From contig JADFZS010000005.1 in NCBI GenBank assembly GCA_015232405.1, forward strand, positions 1 to 64,000: 64,000 bases of DNA. Direction: 5' to 3'. The stretch comes from Magnetococcales bacterium (GTDB taxonomy: Bacteria > Pseudomonadota > Magnetococcia > Magnetococcales > JADFYX01). Below the pieces are notes generated by a model that was given only the letters and a program-made list of their open reading frames with translations, was not told the origin of the DNA and made no database searches. Below are positions 9,547 to 19,432 of the stretch, piece by piece. The number at the start of each line of letters is the position of its first letter. The stretch's first letter is position 1. The position numbers and the translations under genes were made by a program.

Positions 9547-10893
9547 ATGGAAAAAGAGGCAAAACCACCTTTTTGGAGTTCAACCAATGCCGCTGTTGGT
9601 GAGACAGTGCTGTTTCTTGCCGGGATGTATTTTATAGATCTCTATTTTTTTAACGGGGATCGTTTTTGGTCGGTATCTCCCCATCCGTTTTGGGCTATAG
9701 TACTTTTAATCAGCGTTCAGTACGGTACAGGCCCGGGCCTTTTTGCGGCAACTCTATCTTCATTGGTGTTATTGGTCGGCAATATTCCACAACAGACAAT
9801 CCATCAAGATATACATGATCATCTATTTTTGTTGAGTCATCTGCCGTTGATGTGGTTTGGGGCAAGTGTGATTTTTGGTGAGTTGACCCTGCGCCATATT
9901 CGCGCTAAAAAAAAATTGGCAGCAGATCTATTGTTGAGTGAAAAACAGGCCGCTAAAATCTCCACCGCATTTACCGAGCTAAACATACATAAAGAAAAAT
10001 TGGAGGTACAAGCCGCAGGGCAGATGCGCTCGGTAATATCCACCTATAAAGCTGCTAGAGCAATTGAACAGTTGGACCCGGCAATGGTGTTGTATGGTGT
10101 TGCTGACATGATCTCCGCTATGATGAGTCCCGTAAAATTTTCCCTATATACCCTTAACAATGACCATCTACAAGCAGGTATCCAGAGGGGTTGGAATGCT
10201 CAAGATGTTTTTGTGCGAATTTTCAAACCGGACTCTCCTCTATTTCAAGCGGTGATAGTAAATAAAAAATATCTCTGTGTTGCCCGTCATGAGGATGAAG
10301 AGATATTGGTAGGAGAGGGTGTGCTAGCTGGTCCGATACAGGTTGGTGGTGATGGACGAATATTGGGAATGTTGAAGATAGAAGATCAAGGTTTTATGAA
10401 TTTGAACCTGACAACAGTAGAAAATTTCAAGGTTGTTTGTCAGTGGATAGGAACTGTCTATAACAATGCTCAACGTTTCAAGGATGCCAAACAAAATTCA
10501 CTGTTTAGTATGGATCAGGAGCTTTATTCCAACACTTTTTTCAACTGGCAGATGAATTTTTTACAATCTCTCTCCAAGCGGACAGGGATTAAAGTTTCTA
10601 TTGCCATATTGCGATTGGAAAACCATGCCGAGCTTTCAAGTGAAACCCGCACCAATTTTCCCCATTTGGTAAAAACAGTTATGTATGAACAGCTGCGTAA
10701 TATTGATCTTGGTTTTGAATATCGGGGAACAAGTTGGGAGGTGGCACTACTGCTGCCCAATACCGATATTGCCAAGGCTCCCGTGGTGGCTGAAAAAATT
10801 CAAAATGCTCTGAAGTCCGCTATGGGCAAAGAAAAAACAGAGATCAAATTTGTAATTACAACTCATCAGTTGGGGGATTGGAAGCCTAAGTGA
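9547..10893 (+). CDS. pelD: PelD-like c-di-GMP receptor (TM, GAF, degenerate GGDEF)
   Basis: N-terminal TM helices, GAF region, RNID-x5-RGTSW (RxxD I-site with degenerate GGDEF). Confidence 0.87.
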   Translation: MEKEAKPPFWSSTNAAVGETVLFLAGMYFIDLYFFNGDRFWSVSPHPFWAIVLLISVQYGTGPGLFAATLSSLVLLVGNIPQQTIHQDIHDHLFLLSHLPLMWFGASVIFGELTLRHIRAKKKLAADLLLSEKQAAKISTAFTELNIHKEKLEVQAAGQMRSVISTYKAARAIEQLDPAMVLYGVADMISAMMSPVKFSLYTLNNDHLQAGIQRGWNAQDVFVRIFKPDSPLFQAVIVNKKYLCVARHEDEEILVGEGVLAGPIQVGGDGRILGMLKIEDQGFMNLNLTTVENFKVVCQWIGTVYNNAQRFKDAKQNSLFSMDQELYSNTFFNWQMNFLQSLSKRTGIKVSIAILRLENHAELSSETRTNFPHLVKTVMYEQLRNIDLGFEYRGTSWEVALLLPNTDIAKAPVVAEKIQNALKSAMGKEKTEIKFVITTHQLGDWKPK

Positions 10894-11972
10894 TGAACGT
10901 AGTTGCTCTTGTATTGCTAGGTTCGATAGCTTGTGTGTTGGATCTGTTTGTAGTGTATCTTCTAGATACAAAACAGATTACCCTTATCTGGTTTCTCTTT
11001 TTACACTTAGGTGTCGTTCTTGTTTTTTTGCTTCCTGCCATCTATTTTTTCAAGAAGGGCAGGGAGTCAAAACAGTGGTTTTTAATTACCATATCCACAG
11101 CTTTTCTCGGACCGTTGGGAGTTGTCGGATCACTGTTTTGTATGTTTGTATATCTTGTTGTCAGACACTCCTCCACCCCTTTTGAAAAATGGTATACCCA
11201 GATTTTTCCAGAAAGAGAACTGGTGGAACATGATCAACTTTTTGCCAAGCTAGAACGGGTTCACAGCAACCAGGGTCAAGTTGAGAATATAGTTCCATTT
11301 CAAGAGGTTTTTTCGTTTGGTAGCTTAATCCAGAAACAGACTGCCATAGCTCTGATTACCAAGCGGTTTCACCCGGCTTTCTCTACCATTTTAAAAATGG
11401 CAGTACGTGACGAAAATAATGCTATCAGGGTTCAAGCCGCCTCTGCTATTGCCCATATCGAAAACCAGTTTACCACCCGTTCCGTGGAGCTGGGGTTGAC
11501 TCTAAAAAAAGATCAAGAGAATCCTGAAATACTCTATTCAATCGCCAAACATTATGATGACTATGCCTTTTCAGGGTTAGCCGATAGAGATTCCATGGAT
11601 AACTATCGCAAACAGGCGTTGCAGGCCTACCGAAAGGTTTTTGCAATCTGGAAAGATGACAAAACAATTTTTGAATCACTCATACGGCTACTGCTTCGCA
11701 GCGATTTGTGCAAAGAGGCGGTAACTACCATTGAACAGTTTATTGCCAACAGCAAAGAAGAGCCTTCCAAGAAGATGGTTCTTTGGTATATGGAGGCTCT
11801 CTACCGGGAGAAGCAATACGGAAAATTACGGCAGGTTGCCAGACAAAATTATCAATATCTCACCTCACAAATCAACCACTCGTTAGTTGTCAGAGAGGTG
11901 TTGGAGCTGTGGGGTGGAATCAAACATGAACAGACAGCACCACTACTACCCGTCAGCAGTACAGACCCATGA
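10890..11972 (+). CDS. pelE: PelE-like inner-membrane TPR protein
   Basis: N-terminal TM helices plus C-terminal TPR-like helices; between pelD and pelF with 4-nt overlaps. Confidence 0.83.
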   Translation: MMNVVALVLLGSIACVLDLFVVYLLDTKQITLIWFLFLHLGVVLVFLLPAIYFFKKGRESKQWFLITISTAFLGPLGVVGSLFCMFVYLVVRHSSTPFEKWYTQIFPERELVEHDQLFAKLERVHSNQGQVENIVPFQEVFSFGSLIQKQTAIALITKRFHPAFSTILKMAVRDENNAIRVQAASAIAHIENQFTTRSVELGLTLKKDQENPEILYSIAKHYDDYAFSGLADRDSMDNYRKQALQAYRKVFAIWKDDKTIFESLIRLLLRSDLCKEAVTTIEQFIANSKEEPSKKMVLWYMEALYREKQYGKLRQVARQNYQYLTSQINHSLVVREVLELWGGIKHEQTAPLLPVSSTDP

Positions 11973-13492
11973 ACGATCCTAAAAAGCGTGCCGATGTCTG
12001 TCTGATTTTGGAAGGAACCTACCCCTATGTTGCTGGGGGTGTATCAAGTTGGGTGCGGGATCTTATCTTTGCCCAAAAGACCCTGACTTTTCACCTTGTC
12101 ATGATACTACCACCAGGGGCAGATAGAACCCCGCGTTATGATATTCCTGATAATGTCATAGGCAAAACTGAGATTGTCGTTGGTGATCTTCCAAAAGGTA
12201 ATTTTTTTGTTAAGGGGGGAAAAAAGCTTTTGCAAGGGTTGGAGTCTCCTCTTCAACGGTTAACTGTTGGAGGTGGCTTAACTGAAATCCAGGAGCTTGT
12301 TGAGGTACTTGCCCCATTTAAGGGTAAAGTTGGAAGGGAGCTTCTGCTCAACAGTGAAGAGGCGTGGCAGATGTTGCAACGCATGTACTATGCAGCCCAC
12401 TCAAAAAGCTCTTTTCTCGACTATTTTTGGACCTGGAGAGCGCTGCTGGGTGGTGTCTACTCCATCCTGCTGGCCCCTACACCCAAAGCGTCTGTATATC
12501 ATGCCATCTCAACCGGGTATGCCGGGTTGTTTCTTGCAAAAAGCAGACTGACAACAGGTCGTCCAGGTCTGTTGACGGAACATGGAATCTATACCAATGA
12601 AAGGCGTATCGAGATAACCATGGCTGATTGGTTGGCTGAAGATAAGGTGATAAATAGCCTTCATATTGACAAACGACAGCCTGATTTACGAGATATCTGG
12701 GTGGAGACTTTTGTCACCTTTTCCAGAGCCTGTTATGCCTGTTGTGAGCAGATTATCACACTATATGAGGGTAATCAGGAATTTCAATTAGAAGATGGAG
12801 CAGACCCTGATAAGCTACGGGTGATACCAAACGGTATAGACTATGATCATTATGCCAAAGTTGAACGTGAACAAAATAAACACCCCCCAACTATCGCCTT
12901 GATTGGTCGTGTTGTTCCCATCAAGGATATAAAAACATACATACGAGCTGTATACCATCTCCATAAAACCATACCAAATCTAATAGCCTATGTTTGTGGA
13001 CCTACCGATGAAGACCCAATATATCATGGGGAATGTCTTGAGATGGTAAGCCATCTGGATTTAACCAAGACCCTTATTTTTACAGGACGGGTGAACTTGG
13101 TGGAATATCTAGGGCAAATAGATGTTATGGTTTTAACCAGCATAAGTGAAGCCCAGCCCTTGGTTATTCTGGAAGCTGGAGCTGCTGGAGTTCCTAGTGT
13201 TGCCACCGATGTCGGTTCATGCCGGGAGATGATTGAAGGTAATCATCAGGAGGACCCACCCCTTGGCAGAGCTGGTGAAATAACCCCCTTATCAGACCCG
13301 GTTGGTGTAGCAGATGCTTTGGCAAAAATGTTGAATGACCCGGACTATCTAAAGCAGTGTGCAGAAACAATCAAGCAACGGGTTCGTCGTTATTATCATA
13401 AATCAGATTTAAATCGCACCTACCTGGATTTATATAACCAACATGTTGCCATGGGAGATCTTCTTCTTCCTGCAGATAACGGGGTGGGCTGA
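11969..13492 (+). CDS. pelF: PelF-type GT4 family glycosyltransferase
   Basis: ADVCLILEGTYPYVAGGVSSWV N-terminus, RVIPNGID, IGRVVPIKDIKTYIRA, EAQPLVILEAGAAGVPSVATDVGSC. Confidence 0.95.
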   Translation: MNDPKKRADVCLILEGTYPYVAGGVSSWVRDLIFAQKTLTFHLVMILPPGADRTPRYDIPDNVIGKTEIVVGDLPKGNFFVKGGKKLLQGLESPLQRLTVGGGLTEIQELVEVLAPFKGKVGRELLLNSEEAWQMLQRMYYAAHSKSSFLDYFWTWRALLGGVYSILLAPTPKASVYHAISTGYAGLFLAKSRLTTGRPGLLTEHGIYTNERRIEITMADWLAEDKVINSLHIDKRQPDLRDIWVETFVTFSRACYACCEQIITLYEGNQEFQLEDGADPDKLRVIPNGIDYDHYAKVEREQNKHPPTIALIGRVVPIKDIKTYIRAVYHLHKTIPNLIAYVCGPTDEDPIYHGECLEMVSHLDLTKTLIFTGRVNLVEYLGQIDVMVLTSISEAQPLVILEAGAAGVPSVATDVGSCREMIEGNHQEDPPLGRAGEITPLSDPVGVADALAKMLNDPDYLKQCAETIKQRVRRYYHKSDLNRTYLDLYNQHVAMGDLLLPADNGVG

Positions 13493-14871
13493 TGGCTGGC
13501 ATCGGTTTTATATTAAGAAAATTGGCCGGACGAGATGACCTTACAGGAATTGTTGCAGGGTATCTGTTTTCGGCAATAATCTCTTCTGGACCCTGGCTGT
13601 TTACCATCTTCTCTTTAGGAGCGTTGGTTCCCATAGTATCTCAGTTTATCTCCTCCGAAGATCTAGCAGGATTTCGTTTGATCATCATCTACAATTTTTC
13701 CTTCTCCTTGGTTTTAACTGGTCCACTGTTTATGGTGGCCACCCGTTTTTTAGCAGACCGGATATTTTTAAAAGAGTCTGATAAAGCAATAGGGCTACTT
13801 CTAGGAGGGTTGTTAACGGTATTTATTATCTGCACCCCATTTGCATGGTGGCTCTATTTTAGTTTCAGCGAGATGAGCCTGGATATAAGGTTTGCCGCCT
13901 TTGTTAACTTTATGGTGATATCTGCAATATGGTTTGTCTCCATTTTTCTTTCGGCTCTAAAGGCGTATGTCTCTATCTCTGGAGCTTTTGCTGGGGGGTT
14001 GTTGCTCTCTTTTGTTGCAGCCCTGGCTTTGGCCCCGCAATTTTCGTTAGCCGGTCTTTTTTGGGGCTTCAGCCTGGGTTTGGCTGCCATTCTCTTTTTT
14101 TTGGTTGCCAGAATTTTTTCAGAGTTTCCCCACGATATCAAAAAACCATTTGAGTTTTTTGGCTATTTTAAAAAATATTGGGATCTTGCCCTCAATGGGT
14201 TGATTTTCAATCTGGCGGCATGGGTTGATAAATGGGTCATGTGGAGCGCACCAGAGGCAGAGCAGGGCAGTTTTGGGCTTATATCCTACCCTAACTATGA
14301 CTCAGCAATGTTTGTGGCTTATCTCTCTATTATTCCCTCAATGGCCTTTTTTGTCTTCAACGTAGAGACAAGATTTTTTGAAAAATATTTACTCTATTAT
14401 CGTGATATCCAGAAACATGCCACCTTTGACCGTATCCAGCAGAACCACAATTCACTTCTCAAAGCTATTCTGGATGGAGCCAGAAACCTCACTGTTCTAC
14501 AAGGTATCATCACCTTTACAATTATAATGGTTGCTCCCAGCATTCTAGAGCTTTTAGGGGTTAATCTTCTACAGTTGGGGATATTTCGTTTTGGGGCTTT
14601 AGGGGTGTTTTTCCAGGTTATGATTTTATATCTGCTGATATTTTTAACATATTTTGATGCAAGACGTTATGTGCTTAGTATCAATATATTCTTCTTGATC
14701 AGCAACTTTCTTTTTTCCTGGTACTTTCTCAACAAGGGGTTCCCCTATTATGGCCAAGGTTACGCCATGGCAGCAGCCTTGACCTTCGGGGTTACTGTCG
14801 TTGTGTCATTCAGCTATTTTAAAAGACTGCCCTATATGACCTTCATTGCCCATAACGCATCAGTTAGTTGA
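13492..14871 (+). CDS. pelG: PelG-type polytopic polysaccharide transporter
   Basis: MAGIGFILRKLAGRDDLTGIVAGYLFSAIISSGPWL N-terminus typical of PelG; about 12 TM segments. Confidence 0.95.
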   Translation: MAGIGFILRKLAGRDDLTGIVAGYLFSAIISSGPWLFTIFSLGALVPIVSQFISSEDLAGFRLIIIYNFSFSLVLTGPLFMVATRFLADRIFLKESDKAIGLLLGGLLTVFIICTPFAWWLYFSFSEMSLDIRFAAFVNFMVISAIWFVSIFLSALKAYVSISGAFAGGLLLSFVAALALAPQFSLAGLFWGFSLGLAAILFFLVARIFSEFPHDIKKPFEFFGYFKKYWDLALNGLIFNLAAWVDKWVMWSAPEAEQGSFGLISYPNYDSAMFVAYLSIIPSMAFFVFNVETRFFEKYLLYYRDIQKHATFDRIQQNHNSLLKAILDGARNLTVLQGIITFTIIMVAPSILELLGVNLLQLGIFRFGALGVFFQVMILYLLIFLTYFDARRYVLSINIFFLISNFLFSWYFLNKGFPYYGQGYAMAAALTFGVTVVVSFSYFKRLPYMTFIAHNASVS

Positions 14872-14910
14872 GTTTGTACATCGTGTTAATTTAACTGGAA
14901 ACTGCTAATC

Positions 14911-17900
14911 TCACTCTTCTGCTAAAATCTTTAATATCTCTTTTTTTACCACTTCACCTTCAGCTAAAATAGCAGTGATTAGCTTGTTATCACTTGGTAG
15001 TTGACCTTTTTTTCCCGTTTGTTCCAGTTGCAAAGATATATCAGATAGCCTATCAGCACCAAAGGTTGCAGCAGTACCTTTAAGTGTGTGAGCAGATTTT
15101 GCCAACCCTTCATGGTCCTCTCTGCTGGCGGCATCAGATATAGCATTTATTCGTTCAGGTAGATTATCCAGAAACTTGCTTAGTGTGGGTGCGAAAACAT
15201 CACCAAAATCCTCCCTTAATGATGCCAACACTTCTGGGTTTATCGTGGGCAGATCTGCAATTTTTGGTATAACATTTGAGGCAAGTTGATGGCTGTCGGT
15301 GTTTTGTTCGGAGTTGCTCTGTTCTAAGAGAGTCTCATCAAAATTGAATCTACATATTGTATCAATAAGAACATCTTTATGAATTGGCTTGCTAAGGTGA
15401 ACGTCACACCCAGCAGCTTTGGTTTTTGCAACCTCCTCATGGAGAGCATGAGCGGTCAGAGCGATAATTGGAATCCGTTTTGCTCCCTGTGTCTCTTCCC
15501 ATGCTCGTATAGCTTTTGTCGCTGCATAGCCATCCATGACAGGCATTTGAATATCCATGAGAACCATATCAAAAGGCATCTCCTTGAATTTTTCCAGAGC
15601 TATTGCCCCATTTTCAGCGATAACAAGTTTACATCCAGATTTTTGCAGAAAACCTTGTACCACCATCTGATTCTCTTCAACATCTTCAGCCAGTAAAATT
15701 GTTAGGTTTGCAAGCCATCTATTTATGTTGTCATCTATGGATAGACTGTTTGTGTTTTTGCGTAAAATTTCACTTTTTGTTGATAAAGGCAGCATAACCG
15801 AGAAGGTGAATTCTGTCCCACGACCAAGCTCACTTTTTAGGTCAACAGTACCTCCCATCAAATTGATAAGACGGCGACTGATTGTAAGCCCCAAACCTGT
15901 ACCACCATGCTCCCTTGTTGTAAACGCACCTGCCTGGGTAAAAGGTTGAAATATCTTCTCTTGATGTTCTTTGGAAATACCGGGTCCGGTATCGGCTATT
16001 AGAAAAGAGGTGAGATTATCGTTACCTTTATAAACATTTACATCTACCGATCCAGTGTTGGTAAATTTAACAGCATTGCCGATCAAGTTTAATAAAATTT
16101 GCCGCATTCGAGTTGGGTCACCAATCACCCATTGAGATGTACCTGGTTGAAAATAGGTGTTAAGAGATATCCCTTTATCCAATGCCAATAGAGCAAAAAG
16201 CTCTACTGCTTCATTTACTATTTTTTTAAGATCAAATGTAATATTTTCCAGGGTTAACTGCCCGGACTCAATTTTTGATAGATCCAGAATATCGTTGATG
16301 ATCGATAACAGGGTTTCTCCAGATCGGTTAAATGTCTGGACATAGCGTTGTTGTACATTATTTAATTCGGTATCTTTTAGCAGATCAGCCATACCGATAA
16401 TGGCATTGAGAGGGGTTCTTATTTCGTGGCTCATGGTTGCCAGAAAATCACTTTTTGCCGTGTTGGCAACCTCTGCCTGCTCTTTGGCTTCCTGTAATAC
16501 TGCCCGACTTAGTTTTTCATCGGTAACATCCCAGTTAACACCAATCATTTTTGTTGGTGTTCCATCATCCAGACGTTCAATTAGTGCTGCTGCCCTTATG
16601 TAGTGAATTGATTTGTCGGGCCAGACAATGCGAAATTCTGTCTCAAATTCGGTTTTATTTGCCAGGGAGTTAAGCAGCAGTTGCTCTGCTTCTTCAACAT
16701 CATCACGATGAACTCGGCTCTTCCATGCTTCGTAATTGCCAGAAAATTCATCGGGCTGAACATGGTATATCTCCATAATTCGTTTATCCCAGATCAATTC
16801 ATATCCGGGTAGCATCAGTTCCCAAACTCCTATACCACCTGCCTGGGCTGCCAACTCCAAACGTTTGCTTGTTTGTTGCAACTCCTCTTCAGCCACTTTT
16901 CTCTCTGTGATGTCATTTACAAATGCGACAAAAAAATCAATGATGCCATCGGCATTACGAAAACAACTAGCAGAAATAGTCGCATGGACAATCTGTCCAT
17001 CTTTTCTTACAAATCGTTTGTCTATGATGTAGCCCTCTATTTCCCCAGCAACAACCTGGTTGAATTTAGCTACATCAGCAGCAAGATCATCTGGATAGGT
17101 TATTTCACTCCAAGTTTTTTGAATTAGCTCTTCACGCTCATAACCCAATATTTCACACAATCGATTGTTTACCTGAATCCACCCTTTTTCAATGGATGTT
17201 GTTGCCATACCAACAAGGCCCAAATCAAAATATCCCCGAAGTCTGGCTTCATTTTCTTGTAGTTTTTCCAACGCTCTCTTGCGATCATCAATATCCAAAA
17301 TCTGAGCAATTAGATATTGCGGTGCTCCATAATCATCACGCACAATAGTAGCACCAAGCTGTCCCCACAAAACCTCACCACTCTTTTTGATATATCTTTT
17401 TTCTTTTACAAATGAAGTTCCACTACCTTTGGATAGGCGTTTAACATAAACCAAATCCTCTGCTAGATCAGAAGGGTGGGTAATATTCTTAAAGGACATT
17501 TTAAGTAGCTCATCACGTTCGTAGCCAACCATTTTGCAAAAAGCCGGGTTAACATCTATAAATTGATGATCCAGAGATACCATTACCAAACCCGTAACCG
17601 CCTCTTGGAAGAAAATCTTGAACTTTTCTTCGCTATCCCGAAGACTTTTTTCTAAGAGTTGCTGTTTGGATAGTTGTCTGTTTAACCGAGACAGTTTTAA
17701 ATGGCGATGAAAAAAAATAAGGCTAAGTAGCACAAAGACAAATATCAGGTTATAAACAACGGTAAAATCGGTCTGACGATCAATTTTAATGTTGGACCAA
17801 CGAGAAGTAATGGTTAAGCGATCCTCCCTGGTCAACATGTTGATGGCTTTATTGAAAATAGCTATCAACTGCTCTTCACCCTTGTGGGCTGTAATATGAA

Positions 17901-19305
17901 ATTGATTGGTAAAATCAAGCTGTCCAGCAATTTTTATATTATTTATCCCGGCTCTTTGAGCGGCATAGCTAATGGATGGAATGGTATCGAGAAAGGCAAA
18001 AATCTGACCATCTCGCAATAGCTCCAATCCCTCTTGAATACTATCTGTCTCAACTATATTGACATCTTTTTTTAGTTGTCTGATGCGATCTATCAGATAA
18101 AAATCGCGAACGATCCCGATTGGTTTATCCAAGATAGAATCAATACCTTGGATAAATAGCTCTTCATTACGTGTAGCGATTACAGCTGAGGTCTCATAAT
18201 AGGGATGGGAGAAGAGCATGGTTCTTGCTCTTTTATCGCTATAGGCAGCAGCTGAGAGAATGTCGCACTGTTTTGCAGCAAATTTATTTGTTGATTCGCT
18301 CCAACTGTTTGTAGTAATCAGCTTGATTGATATTTTCAACCTATCTGCCATCAATTTGATAAAATCGGCTGCTATTCCTTCATGCTGGTTGATAGCGTTG
18401 ATTCTTTCAAAAGGCAACCAGTTGGGATCAACACACATGGTAATGGAGCCTTTGCTATCAAGATAAGCTCTTTCTTTTTTGCTCAGTACATCCAACTCTT
18501 GAGTTTGACTGGTGCTTCTTGTCGTTGCCAGTGGTACCCAAACCTGAACGATTCTGTCATAGCTGCCGTCCTGTTTCATATCGTTGAGTACCCGTTGCCA
18601 CTCGTCAACAATTGTAGAATCAGTACTAGGAGAAAAAGCCAAATAGGCTGGTAGATCTTTGACGAACTGAACAGCTTGAATCTCTTCCGGATCTACCCCA
18701 AATTTTTTGGCTGTGTGGGCCATGGTAATGTTACTGTTGATCCATAGATCAATCTCACCTTTCATAAGGGCTTCAATACCCTCTTTTGGTGATGGGAAGC
18801 TAACCACGTTATAGGAGTTGTCTTTTAGCCATTGCTCGGATGAATAACCTTTTACAGCTCCTGTTTTCAGCTGTTTGATGTTTGAGCTGTTCCCCGTTTT
18901 TTTTCCAAACAGATAGAGTTTTTCAGGTATCAATGGACCTACCCATTGAAAAAGCTTTTCCCTTTTTGGGGTTCTTGAAGGAGGTAACAGAACAGTATTT
19001 GGTTCGTTTTGGGTTCGGTGAAAGGCTTCCGACCACAACTCCATATGGATGGAATCGTCTCTATCTAATCGATTTAAAATCTCTCTTACTATCTCAATGC
19101 CAAGTCCGGTAATACGTCCATCTTTGACAAAGCTGACAGGTGGGATGTTCGGGGCCAATATGGTGATTGGATTTTTTTGGGTTGCTTGAGCATGGGTTAC
19201 GAACAGTTGGAAAAATAGAAAAATAAAAATAAAAAGGTCTCTTGTTCCAGGCCAACTTTTCAACCAAGCTATTGTGCTTGATATTGCTTTGAACTTTATA
19301 TTCAA
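14911..19305 (-). CDS. Unorthodox hybrid histidine kinase: two SBP_bac_3-like domains, TM, several PAS, HisKA, HATPase, REC, Hpt
   Basis: Two periplasmic binding-protein-like domains (ITILAPNIPPVSF..; ITMCVDPNWLPFERI..), TM, repeated PAS/PAC, SHEIRTPLNAIIG, GTGLGL, VLMDIQMPVMDG, AHTLKGTAATFG. Confidence 0.93.
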   Translation of the reverse strand: MNIKFKAISSTIAWLKSWPGTRDLFIFIFLFFQLFVTHAQATQKNPITILAPNIPPVSFVKDGRITGLGIEIVREILNRLDRDDSIHMELWSEAFHRTQNEPNTVLLPPSRTPKREKLFQWVGPLIPEKLYLFGKKTGNSSNIKQLKTGAVKGYSSEQWLKDNSYNVVSFPSPKEGIEALMKGEIDLWINSNITMAHTAKKFGVDPEEIQAVQFVKDLPAYLAFSPSTDSTIVDEWQRVLNDMKQDGSYDRIVQVWVPLATTRSTSQTQELDVLSKKERAYLDSKGSITMCVDPNWLPFERINAINQHEGIAADFIKLMADRLKISIKLITTNSWSESTNKFAAKQCDILSAAAYSDKRARTMLFSHPYYETSAVIATRNEELFIQGIDSILDKPIGIVRDFYLIDRIRQLKKDVNIVETDSIQEGLELLRDGQIFAFLDTIPSISYAAQRAGINNIKIAGQLDFTNQFHITAHKGEEQLIAIFNKAINMLTREDRLTITSRWSNIKIDRQTDFTVVYNLIFVFVLLSLIFFHRHLKLSRLNRQLSKQQLLEKSLRDSEEKFKIFFQEAVTGLVMVSLDHQFIDVNPAFCKMVGYERDELLKMSFKNITHPSDLAEDLVYVKRLSKGSGTSFVKEKRYIKKSGEVLWGQLGATIVRDDYGAPQYLIAQILDIDDRKRALEKLQENEARLRGYFDLGLVGMATTSIEKGWIQVNNRLCEILGYEREELIQKTWSEITYPDDLAADVAKFNQVVAGEIEGYIIDKRFVRKDGQIVHATISASCFRNADGIIDFFVAFVNDITERKVAEEELQQTSKRLELAAQAGGIGVWELMLPGYELIWDKRIMEIYHVQPDEFSGNYEAWKSRVHRDDVEEAEQLLLNSLANKTEFETEFRIVWPDKSIHYIRAAALIERLDDGTPTKMIGVNWDVTDEKLSRAVLQEAKEQAEVANTAKSDFLATMSHEIRTPLNAIIGMADLLKDTELNNVQQRYVQTFNRSGETLLSIINDILDLSKIESGQLTLENITFDLKKIVNEAVELFALLALDKGISLNTYFQPGTSQWVIGDPTRMRQILLNLIGNAVKFTNTGSVDVNVYKGNDNLTSFLIADTGPGISKEHQEKIFQPFTQAGAFTTREHGGTGLGLTISRRLINLMGGTVDLKSELGRGTEFTFSVMLPLSTKSEILRKNTNSLSIDDNINRWLANLTILLAEDVEENQMVVQGFLQKSGCKLVIAENGAIALEKFKEMPFDMVLMDIQMPVMDGYAATKAIRAWEETQGAKRIPIIALTAHALHEEVAKTKAAGCDVHLSKPIHKDVLIDTICRFNFDETLLEQSNSEQNTDSHQLASNVIPKIADLPTINPEVLASLREDFGDVFAPTLSKFLDNLPERINAISDAASREDHEGLAKSAHTLKGTAATFGADRLSDISLQLEQTGKKGQLPSDNKLITAILAEGEVVKKEILKILAEE

Positions 19306-19432
19306 TTACAAAAACTCCCTTCTACCAAGGATTCTCAACCAAGCAATCCCAACATCTTTTGTAAAGCATATTTCGTATAAGATTTCTAAGGTTAAACATA
19401 TATAGACATAAATTTAAGCAGAGATACAGTAT

